Assembly (NCBI GenBank): GCA_051275765.1
Contig: JBNMOV010000355.1
Coordinates: forward strand, 1 to 5,328
Direction: 5' to 3'
Source of the DNA: JAHDCE01 sp051275765
Lineage (GTDB): Bacteria; Bacteroidota; Bacteroidia; Chitinophagales; Saprospiraceae
Length of the DNA: 5,328 nt
Part shown: positions 1 through 5,061 of the stretch, one piece after another
Layout of the letters: each line of letters begins with the position of its first letter
Position numbering within the stretch: the stretch's first letter is position 1
Position numbers and translations under genes: made by a program
Notes under the pieces: generated by a model
The model's input: the letters and a program-made list of their open reading frames with translations, nothing else
The model's database searches: none
What the model was told of the DNA's origin: nothing

Positions 1-476
1 CGCTTCATTTTTATATCTAAATTAGATCGCTTTCCAAAAGATCCAATAACTATCTCTGATTGGTATTGCTTGTTTTGATTGGTAAATACTTCGAATTGGT
101 CGTTCTTGAATTGAATATCTGTAACGTTTACGTGCAGTATTTCAGCACCATACTTTTTTGCTTTTTTAGATAATTCCCAATCTATGCAATAGCGGCTAAT
201 ACTAAAACCTCCACTAGGTAATTTAATGTTTACAGATCTGCTTTGGGGTGTACTTAAAGTAAAGTCAACAATTTTTTTTGCTCCATAGTCGAATGGATTA
301 AAATCTAGCACTTTTAAGTAAGGAAGTACTTCATTGGAGATATATTCGCCACAAACTTTGTGTTTGGGATATTCGTTTTTTTCTATTAAAAGTACAGATA
401 ATCCTTTTTTAGATAAATGCACTGCACTTGTCAATCCAGCTAGTCCACCGCCGACTATAATAACATTGTAAGACAT
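1..476 (-). CDS. FAD-dependent oxidoreductase, N-terminal part (runs off left edge)
   Basis: This is the first 158 codons of a flavoprotein whose 3' part lies left of the window. Translated from the ATG at 474-476, it opens with an ideal Rossmann FAD-binding strand-turn-helix: residues 4-9 form the beta strand, GGGLAG (9-14) is the dinucleotide loop, and E32 in LLIEKN is the acidic residue expected to bind the FAD ribose. It continues with YPKHKVCGEYIS (36-47), the second conserved block of the geranylgeranyl-reductase/UbiH-like FAD family, and has FGKRSNLD at 147-154, where relatives carry the second FAD motif. The family performs FAD-dependent hydroxylation or reduction of lipid, quinone or polyketide substrates. 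I recall close Bacteroidota relatives sitting beside type III polyketide synthases and methyltransferases, but that neighbourhood is outside the window, so the link is inference. The start is well placed because the FAD motif begins a few residues in. No Shine-Dalgarno sequence is present; the leader is AT-rich. Substrate unknown. Confidence 0.85.
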   Translation of the reverse strand, partial: MSYNVIIVGGGLAGLTSAVHLSKKGLSVLLIEKNEYPKHKVCGEYISNEVLPYLKVLDFNPFDYGAKKIVDFTLSTPQSRSVNIKLPSGGFSISRYCIDWELSKKAKKYGAEILHVNVTDIQFKNDQFEVFTNQNKQYQSEIVIGSFGKRSNLDIKMK

Positions 477-695
477 TGTAATTTAGTTCAAATAGTCAGT
501 TAAATTAGTAACCGTATAGCATAGCTATTTTAAATAACTATGATTGATAAGATTAACACCAATAAATAGTATGTTGTTTTAATTTATTTAAACTTTTGTA
601 TAGGAAAAAAATCTGAGGTGATAAAACTAATTCCGTTTGACTAAACTAATAAATGATCATAAGTTGGAATTATTTTGGGAGAGTATTATTAAAGT

Positions 696-860
696 ATAAG
701 TACCCAGTCAAATTAAATTATAGCTTATAATGGTCTCTTTTCAAACTACTTTCCGTTTCAAAAATACTCACTACGCTATGGCGTAGTGAGTATTTCATGC
801 CTCAATTAGCTTAAAATAGCCTCATTCTAATCCTATATATAATTTTGACTGGGTACTTAT
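696..860. mobile_element. MITE-like imperfect palindrome with 17-bp terminal inverted repeats
   Basis: The outer ends are a perfect 17-bp inverted repeat: ATAAGTACCCAGTCAAA at 696-712 and its reverse complement at 844-860. At the exact centre is a perfect 15-bp stem, AAATACTCACTACGC at 762-776 against 781-795, with the 4-base loop TATG. Outer and inner repeats share the same centre (about 778), and the sequence between them is also partly complementary, so the whole 165 bp can fold as one long imperfect hairpin. It has no coding capacity. That combination is typical of a miniature inverted-repeat transposable element or the shrunken remains of an insertion sequence. An AT dinucleotide lies at each outer end (696-697 and 859-860) and could be a 2-bp target duplication, but AT is self-complementary, so this proves nothing. 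I do not recognise the repeat as that of a named IS family. Confidence 0.6.
762..795. repeat. Perfect 15-bp hairpin at the centre of the palindromic element
   Basis: AAATACTCACTACGC (762-776) pairs completely with 781-795 around the loop TATG. No run of T follows on either strand, so an intrinsic terminator is unlikely. Its position at the symmetry point of the larger inverted repeat suggests it is the core of that element rather than a gene's 3' end. Confidence 0.75.
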
Positions 861-890
861 CATTCAGTGAATTTGTCTAGTATAAGACAC

Positions 891-923
891 AGACCATTGG
901 AGTTTCAAAAACTCCAATGGTCT
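891..923. repeat. Perfect 15-bp hairpin with 3-base loop, possible old terminator
   Basis: AGACCATTGGAGTTT (891-905) pairs with 909-923 without a mismatch; the loop is CAA. It lies 30 bases beyond the end of the 696-860 palindrome and shares no sequence with it. Long gene-specific hairpins of this build often end transcripts in Bacteroidota, and the only gene reading toward it is the one ending at 1131. However, it is over 200 bases past that stop codon and no T-run follows on either strand, so it may be a relic of a lost gene or a processing site instead. Confidence 0.6.
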
Positions 924-1130
924 CGCCAAGCACTATTCACACTACAAACTTTTTACTTCATAAAACAGCAATTCGTTTTACTTTAAAGGATAGCGAATAA
1001 AAAACGCAGCATTGTATTGAACGCAGTAATTTTCACCCATTCTTTTTCTTTCAAGATTTGCTAATTAAAACTATCTTGGTGTTAATACGAATCTTAGTTT
1101 TAGCAATCCTTTTAGGTTGACCAAAACACT

Positions 1131-1445
1131 TTAGTTCAACGAAATGGCTGGCATCCCTATCTCTGCTATTTCATTAAACATCAATGGATGAATTTCATAA
1201 GTCATGAACTGTGTCAATGGAAAGGATTCCATGATTTCGATAACTTCCGATTCTGTTTCTGCTAATATAGTCGCCCAAAGTCTTTTCCTATCCAAGGAAA
1301 GTGTGTAAGTCAACAGTACCTTTTCTGTAAAAAGATCATTGACCATTTTCCTTTGTTTAGGAATAAGGTTAATGAATTGCATATCCATTTCTTCTGGTAG
1401 ATTGAGAGCTACCATATACTGATTATATTCTTTTGCGTCTTCCAT
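1131..1445 (-). CDS. Small muconolactone-isomerase-like (dimeric alpha/beta barrel) protein
   Basis: A complete 104-residue protein with a predicted beta-alpha-beta-beta-alpha-beta order: strand about 9-16, helix 22-41, strands 42-50 and 54-62, helix 65-74, strand 81-88. The pattern of an early LPEE-type turn, the charged helix LIPKQRKMVNDLF, then LSLDRKRLWA and the block FPLTQFMTYEIHPL (75-88) matches the muconolactone delta-isomerase-like family of ferredoxin-like-fold proteins, usually 90-105 residues long. Characterised members isomerise muconolactone in catechol breakdown. There is no catechol pathway here, so the fold is assigned but the reaction is not. It has no signal peptide or membrane segment and is probably cytoplasmic. 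The ATG at 1443-1445 gives the family's usual length. It is divergent from pdhB across a 195-base gap, so the two may share regulation, but no shared operator is visible. No clear terminator follows the TAA. Confidence 0.75.
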   Translation of the reverse strand: MEDAKEYNQYMVALNLPEEMDMQFINLIPKQRKMVNDLFTEKVLLTYTLSLDRKRLWATILAETESEVIEIMESFPLTQFMTYEIHPLMFNEIAEIGMPAISLN

Positions 1446-1606
1446 GTGCGATCATGCTTGTAGTATATTAAACGAATATACACATAAAATCGTTCTCTAT
1501 AATGCTCAATTTTATGAAAATTCACCATTGATATTTGAAATATTTACTTAACAATATAAATCAATAATTATTTAGTGGACTTTAGATATACTCTTAATAC
1601 AAAAAA

Positions 1607-1639
1607 ACCTATTTTTGGGACTTCAATAAAAAAATAGGT
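1607..1639 (+). promoter_or_regulatory. 10-bp inverted repeat abutting the pdhB start codon
   Basis: ACCTATTTTT (1607-1616) is perfectly complementary to AAAAATAGGT (1630-1639), leaving a 13-base loop; the right arm ends one base before the ATG at 1641. If the transcript starts upstream of 1607, this hairpin would mask the A-rich leader that Bacteroidota use in place of a Shine-Dalgarno sequence, a possible translational control. If transcription starts inside the loop (see the -7 candidate at 1610-1617), the left arm would not be transcribed and the repeat could instead be a DNA-level operator. The repeat is certain; its function is not. Confidence 0.45.
1610..1617 (+). promoter_or_regulatory. 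Candidate -7 box (TAnnTTTG) for pdhB
   Basis: TATTTTTG fits the Bacteroidota -7 consensus TAnnTTTG exactly and lies 23 bases before the pdhB ATG, which would give a leader of roughly 15-20 bases. No TTG or TTTG is seen at the expected 17-23 bp upstream, and the box lies within the left arm of the inverted repeat at 1607-1639. It is therefore a weak call. Confidence 0.3.
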
Positions 1640-1640
1640 C

Positions 1641-2621
1641 ATGGCAAAACAATTGTCTTTAAGAGATGCGATACGTGAGGGGATGTCTGAGGAGATGAGA
1701 AGGGATGAAAATGTATTCCTAATGGGCGAAGAAGTCGCTCAATATAATGGTGCTTACAAAGTAAGTAAAGGAATGTTAGACGAATTCGGTGCGAAGCGGA
1801 TCATAGATACACCTATCGCAGAATTAGGTTTTACAGGAATCGGTGTGGGTGCTGCTATGAATGGACTTCGTCCTATCATAGAATTCATGACTTGGAATTT
1901 TGCAGTTCTTGCATTTGACCAAATCGTGAACAATGCTGCTAAAACATTGTCACAGTCTGGAGGACAGTTCAATTGTCCAATTGTATTCCGTGGACCTACA
2001 GGTTCTGCTGGACAATTGGGACAACAACACTCTCAGACTTTCGAGGCATGGATGGCGAATACGCCAGGTTTGAAAGTAATTTCTACTTCAACTCCTGCTG
2101 ATGCTAAGGGTTTAATCAAATCTGCCATTAGAGATAATGATCCAGTTTGTGTAATGGAATCTGAGGTTTGCTATGGTGACATCGCTGATGTTCCAGAAGG
2201 CGATTATACAATTCCTATCGGACTGGCTGCTGTCAAAAAATATGGAACTGATGTAACTATCGTTTCTTTCAATAAAATGATGAAAATAGCAATGGCTGCT
2301 GCTGTTGAATTGGAAAAGCAAGGCATTTCTGTTGAAGTGATCGATTTGAGGACTATTCGTCCTTTGGATCATGCTACACTAGTTGAATCATTGAAGAAGA
2401 CGAATCGCATGGTTGTAGTCGATGAATCATGGCCATTCTGTGGTGTGAGTGCTGAAATTGCTTACGAAATGCAAAAATATGCTTTCGATTATTTAGATGC
2501 TCCTATCACTAGATTGAATGCTCAGGATGTTTCTTTGCCATATGCTTCTACTTTGGTGGATGCTTATTTGCCAGATGTGCCTAGAGTAATGCAAGCGGTG
2601 AAAGATGTACTCTACAGATAG
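1641..2621 (+). CDS. pdhB: Pyruvate dehydrogenase E1 component, beta subunit
   Basis: The 326-residue protein is full length for E1 beta of the alpha2-beta2 pyruvate dehydrogenase (EC 1.2.4.1), which with E1 alpha decarboxylates pyruvate using thiamine diphosphate and passes the acetyl group to the lipoyl domain of E2. Visible landmarks are the N-terminal SLRDAIREGMSEEM; MGEEV at 28-32; TPIAELGFTGIGVGAAM (57-73), in which E61 is the glutamate that activates the cofactor; EFMTWNFAVLAFDQIVNNAAK (81-101), part of the cofactor- and subunit-binding core; and GQQHSQ (127-132) with the active-site H130. The C-terminal transketolase domain contains VIDLRTIRPLD (233-243) and the closing VSLPYA block. 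The start is fixed by an in-frame TAG at 1635-1637, two codons before the ATG. Pyruvate rather than a branched-chain oxoacid substrate is inferred from overall resemblance to Bacteroidota PdhB. pdhA and the E2 and E3 genes are not in the window, so the partner is encoded elsewhere. A strong terminator follows 36 bases after the stop. Confidence 0.96.
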   Translation: MAKQLSLRDAIREGMSEEMRRDENVFLMGEEVAQYNGAYKVSKGMLDEFGAKRIIDTPIAELGFTGIGVGAAMNGLRPIIEFMTWNFAVLAFDQIVNNAAKTLSQSGGQFNCPIVFRGPTGSAGQLGQQHSQTFEAWMANTPGLKVISTSTPADAKGLIKSAIRDNDPVCVMESEVCYGDIADVPEGDYTIPIGLAAVKKYGTDVTIVSFNKMMKIAMAAAVELEKQGISVEVIDLRTIRPLDHATLVESLKKTNRMVVVDESWPFCGVSAEIAYEMQKYAFDYLDAPITRLNAQDVSLPYASTLVDAYLPDVPRVMQAVKDVLYR

Positions 2622-2637
2622 ATGTTGAGATTTCGAG

Positions 2638-2725
2638 ATATTGAGATTTTAAGATTAAAACGGAATATGGCTTCGCCATATTCCGTTTTTCTATTGTAAT
2701 AGTTTTTATCTTAAAATCTCAATAT
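2638..2725. repeat. 18-bp inverted repeat enclosing the terminator
   Basis: ATATTGAGATTTTAAGAT (2638-2655) is the exact reverse complement of 2708-2725. The terminator stem (2657-2689) lies directly inside it, and a further 5-bp inverted repeat, CTATT-GT-AATAG, occupies 2691-2702, so RNA from either strand could form an 18-bp outer stem with two inner arms. The core TTGAGATTT also occurs as a direct copy at 2625-2633 just outside the left arm. This looks like a dispersed AT-rich extragenic repeat rather than part of either gene. Confidence 0.7.
2657..2689. terminator. Bidirectional intrinsic terminator between convergent genes
   Basis: AAAACGGAATATGGC (2657-2671) pairs perfectly over 15 bp with 2675-2689 around the loop TTC. 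On the plus strand the stem runs into TTTTTCTATTGT, ending pdhB 36 bases past its stop; on the minus strand it runs into TTTTAATCTT, ending the operon whose last stop is at 2734. The stem is GC-rich near its loop and flanked by A and T runs on the two sides, the standard form of a shared terminator for converging genes. Confidence 0.87.
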
Positions 2726-2733
2726 TTTAAGAT

Positions 2734-3747
2734 CTATTTCACTTTAATGATGATAGGATAATGATCTGAACCATTGGAATCGCCGTTTCTTCGATCTATA
2801 ACTGCGATATTTTCTGATACTAAGCAATGGTCTATCGCGAAGGAAAACAACTTGGATTTAGCTGACCAAGTTCCTAGTAAGCCAAAACCTTTTCTGGTAT
2901 CTTTTAGTGTCGTTCCATCTGTGAGTCTGGAAAAATTAGCGGAGTATGCCGAGCAGTTCATATCTCCTACAATGATGAGATTTTCTGGATATGCCTTCGC
3001 CCAAGTATTGATTTCTTCTAACTGCTGATTTCTCAATGTAAAATAATCATGTCCTATAGGAGGAACAGGATGTACGCCTATAAAATGATAGGTTTTTTCT
3101 GTTGTTACAATATTTACATCATAAGAAGGCAGGCGACTACTCTCATATTCTTTTACTTTTAAATCCTTCAATTCATATTTACTGAAAATACCTATTCCAA
3201 AATTATCTGTACGAGGAACTGCATGATAATAAGGATATTTATTTTGTAATGTTTTTAATCCTTCTGTCCAAGCAGGCGTTAATTCCATAAAAAAGATAAC
3301 GTCTGGATTTTCTTCATGAATAAAATTAACTACATCATTATAATTGGAATTAGAAGAAAGGATATTGGCACTGATTATTTTAATAGGTTTGTATATTTTT
3401 AATGCATAATTACTTTTTAAATAAGGACGAATACTTAAAAATATAAATAGGACTAAAATCGTATTTAAAATAACCAACCATTTATTTTTATTCCAATACC
3501 TAGCGGTTTTCGCTTTATAGACCTCCATCAGTGACATCGCTTGATTTTCAGTAGCTATTAATTTTTGGCCATCTGAAAACCTATTAACTCCTAGTAGAGA
3601 AATAAAAATCATGATTAAAAAATAGAACAAAAAATATACTCTGAAATTAGCCAATAACTCTAAAACCCAATGATAGCATGATAAGAAACTTAATGAAAAG
3701 AAAATCAATCCTGAAAAAGTAAAAAATGCAGCTACTTTGTTCTTCAT
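2734..3747 (-). CDS. Membrane-anchored endonuclease/exonuclease/phosphatase (EEP) domain protein
   Basis: The 337-residue protein has three N-terminal membrane segments (about 5-24, 35-53 and 90-108), then an EEP (DNase I-like) domain from about residue 120 to the end. All EEP metal and catalytic motifs are present: N128 in SANIL, E155 in FMELTP, H226 in GVHPVPP, D262 and N264 in VGDMN, D306-H307 in AIDHCL, and the closing GSDHYP with D328 and H329. An intact metal-dependent phosphoesterase is therefore expected; the substrate (nucleic acid, phospholipid headgroup or inositol-type phosphate) cannot be read from sequence. The loop between segments 2 and 3 (54-89) is rich in Lys and Arg, so by the positive-inside rule it is cytoplasmic, which puts the catalytic domain in the periplasm. 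The ATG at 3745-3747 overlaps the TGA of the upstream serine-hydrolase gene by 4 bases (ATGA), so the two are almost certainly co-transcribed and translationally coupled. Transcription ends at the shared hairpin 2657-2689. Confidence 0.92.
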   Translation of the reverse strand: MKNKVAAFFTFSGLIFFSLSFLSCYHWVLELLANFRVYFLFYFLIMIFISLLGVNRFSDGQKLIATENQAMSLMEVYKAKTARYWNKNKWLVILNTILVLFIFLSIRPYLKSNYALKIYKPIKIISANILSSNSNYNDVVNFIHEENPDVIFFMELTPAWTEGLKTLQNKYPYYHAVPRTDNFGIGIFSKYELKDLKVKEYESSRLPSYDVNIVTTEKTYHFIGVHPVPPIGHDYFTLRNQQLEEINTWAKAYPENLIIVGDMNCSAYSANFSRLTDGTTLKDTRKGFGLLGTWSAKSKLFSFAIDHCLVSENIAVIDRRNGDSNGSDHYPIIIKVK

Positions 3748-4904
3748 GAATTATTCCTCTTTTCCTTTTTGATTTGTTTGAATTTCTTTTTATCCTTTTT
3801 CTTTAATTTCCAATGATTATTAACTAAAGCAAGCATCATATATCCCAGATTATCAAGGCTTTCGTTGGAATTCGCTAGTATAATTACACCTGTCTGAGTT
3901 TCTGGTACAAAATGAATGGTTACCTGATGTCCATTTCCTCTACCAGGATGAACGACCACATCATAATACTTTTTATGATCCACCATATGCCAAGCATAAG
4001 CAATATCTAAATCATCTGCCATTTCTGTAGAGATTCGATCATTAAAACAAGTATAAAAAATGCGAGATAATGGTGTATCTGTCAAGCCCATGTGTGCCTT
4101 AATAAAAATCATTAAATCATGTAATGAACTTTTTAACCCTAATGATCCTTCAAAAGATTGGAACGTTCTAAAACCAGTTTCTTGTCCACTTAAAGAATAA
4201 CCTTTTGAAGCATTTTTTAATAATTTTTCATTGACACCTAAATACGTTTCTTTTAAACCTAAAGGATTTAATATTTTTTCATGTAATAATCGTTCATAAG
4301 AAATACCAGAAATATGTTCCATGATAATTTCTATCAAAGCATAATTGACATGAGAATAAATATATTTTTTGTCCTCTATATTTTTAAATGGAAATGAACC
4401 ATAAAAAGATAATAAATCATCCTTGGTATAATAAGCATAAGGATCTTTAGGATTCTTTTCTTTTAATCCGAAATCTGTTGGAGTTCTTGGCAGACTGGAT
4501 GTGTGCATCACCAAATCTCTTAAGGTCAGCGAATCAGATTTTTTATTCCTCACATCCTGTGGTAATAAATCATTAACCTTGTCATCATAATTAAATAATC
4601 CTTCATCTACTAGAACTGCCAATAATGACATCGTGAATACTTTGGTCAGGCTGCCTATTTCAAAAATAGTATGTTCATCCAAAGGTATTTCCTCTGTCTT
4701 AGAAGCGGATCCAAAATCTATGATGTAGGTAGAATCCTTATCTATCATTCCACAGATATATCCAGGAATTCTACCCTGTTTCATATTGGTATCATATGCA
4801 ATGATACGTTCTGTGATTTTTTTCAACTCTTTGGTTCTTTGCCCCCAAAGGATCAAAGGCAAAATAAATAAAAGAATAGTGTGTATATATTTAGAATACA
4901 GCAT
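3744..4904 (-). CDS. Secreted serine hydrolase, beta-lactamase/PBP (class C-like) fold
   Basis: The 386-residue protein begins with a Sec signal peptide: K5, a hydrophobic core at about 9-19, and likely cleavage near WGQ (20-22). No lipobox cysteine is present, so it should be free in the periplasm. The beta-lactamase-related domain covers roughly 28-365. S85 and K88 in FEIGSLTK form the SxxK nucleophile motif. The second motif reads YSHVNYAL (183-190): Tyr183 is kept, but the usual Asn of YxN is His185. The third motif is HPG (319-321), followed by GRGNGHQV where relatives have HTG-GxxG. Other family landmarks are LTLRDLVMHTSSLP (126-139) and LNPLGLKET (212-220). The family includes DD-peptidases, esterases and D-amino-acid hydrolases; class C beta-lactamase activity is unlikely given the altered second motif, and the true substrate is unknown. 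The C-terminus (366-386) is a Lys-rich tail beyond the domain. It is the first gene of a two-gene operon, overlapping the EEP gene by 4 bases, with a promoter at 4983-5011. Confidence 0.92.
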   Translation of the reverse strand: MLYSKYIHTILLFILPLILWGQRTKELKKITERIIAYDTNMKQGRIPGYICGMIDKDSTYIIDFGSASKTEEIPLDEHTIFEIGSLTKVFTMSLLAVLVDEGLFNYDDKVNDLLPQDVRNKKSDSLTLRDLVMHTSSLPRTPTDFGLKEKNPKDPYAYYTKDDLLSFYGSFPFKNIEDKKYIYSHVNYALIEIIMEHISGISYERLLHEKILNPLGLKETYLGVNEKLLKNASKGYSLSGQETGFRTFQSFEGSLGLKSSLHDLMIFIKAHMGLTDTPLSRIFYTCFNDRISTEMADDLDIAYAWHMVDHKKYYDVVVHPGRGNGHQVTIHFVPETQTGVIILANSNESLDNLGYMMLALVNNHWKLKKKDKKKFKQIKKEKRNNS

Positions 4905-4982
4905 AAGATTTGTTTTGAATAAATATCGAGGTATTAAGATATGGATATTTTGAGTAAGGTTGTATTTTTTAGAATCTTACGA

Positions 4983-5011
4983 CAAATCTATTATTAAATT
5001 ATTTTATCAAA
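4983..5011 (-). promoter_or_regulatory. Bacteroidota-type promoter for the serine hydrolase-EEP operon
   Basis: Read on the minus strand, TTTG (5008-5011) is followed after exactly 17 bp by TAGATTTG (4983-4990), an exact match to the -33 TTTG and -7 TAnnTTTG consensus of Bacteroidota sigma-ABfr with allowed spacing. Transcription would start near 4976, giving a leader of about 70 bases before the ATG at 4904. The position, just past the end of the barrel gene at 5062 and before the operon, is what is expected. Confidence 0.6.
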
Positions 5012-5061
5012 ATACTTGACAATTTATTATATAAACGAAAAAAATCACATAAAATAGTGCT

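Larger units (their letters stand above)
477..1130. other. 654-base gene-free stretch
   Basis: No open frame here looks like a protein, and I see no tRNA or rRNA. The stretch separates two leftward genes and holds a 165-bp palindromic element (696-860) and a free-standing perfect hairpin (891-923), both listed separately. A near-perfect short palindrome lies at 521-541, about 45 bases upstream of the oxidoreductase start, with arms ATAGCTATTT and AAATAACTAT (one mismatch); it could be an operator but nothing else supports that. An imperfect inverted repeat, GATTTGCTAATTAAAAC (1055-1071) against GTTTTAGCAATC (1097-1108), lies just downstream of the small gene that ends at 1131 and might be part of its 3' end. 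The rest is plain AT-rich sequence. Confidence 0.7.

Noticed and set aside
653..730. 25-codon plus-strand frame crossing the left end of the palindromic element
   Set aside because: Too short, no family resemblance, and its end is made of the repeat itself; no sign of translation.
1110..1126. TTTTAGGTTGACCAAAA as a terminator after the gene ending at 1131
   Set aside because: It would need a 2-base loop and a bulge, so it cannot form a stable hairpin.
1754..1972. Open frame on the minus strand inside pdhB
   Set aside because: It lies wholly antisense to a clear full-length pdhB and its translation resembles no family; a shadow of the coding strand.
2112..2372. Second minus-strand open frame inside pdhB
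   Set aside because: Antisense to conserved PdhB sequence, with a composition typical of a shadow frame.
2774..3028. Plus-strand open frame across the end of the EEP gene
   Set aside because: It opposes the region coding for the EEP catalytic motifs GDMN, IDH and SDH, so the minus strand is the real gene.
4671..4871. Plus-strand open frame inside the serine hydrolase gene
   Set aside because: Antisense to the signal peptide and SxxK region of a well-supported gene.
4921..4950. AAATATC/GATATTT inverted repeat in the operon leader, resembling the repeat near 2638
   Set aside because: Only 7 bp with a 16-base loop in very AT-rich DNA; the likeness to the other repeat is loose.
5036..5060. Possible terminator for the barrel gene (7-T run on the minus strand)
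   Set aside because: The sequence before the T-run forms only a 3-bp stem; too weak to call.
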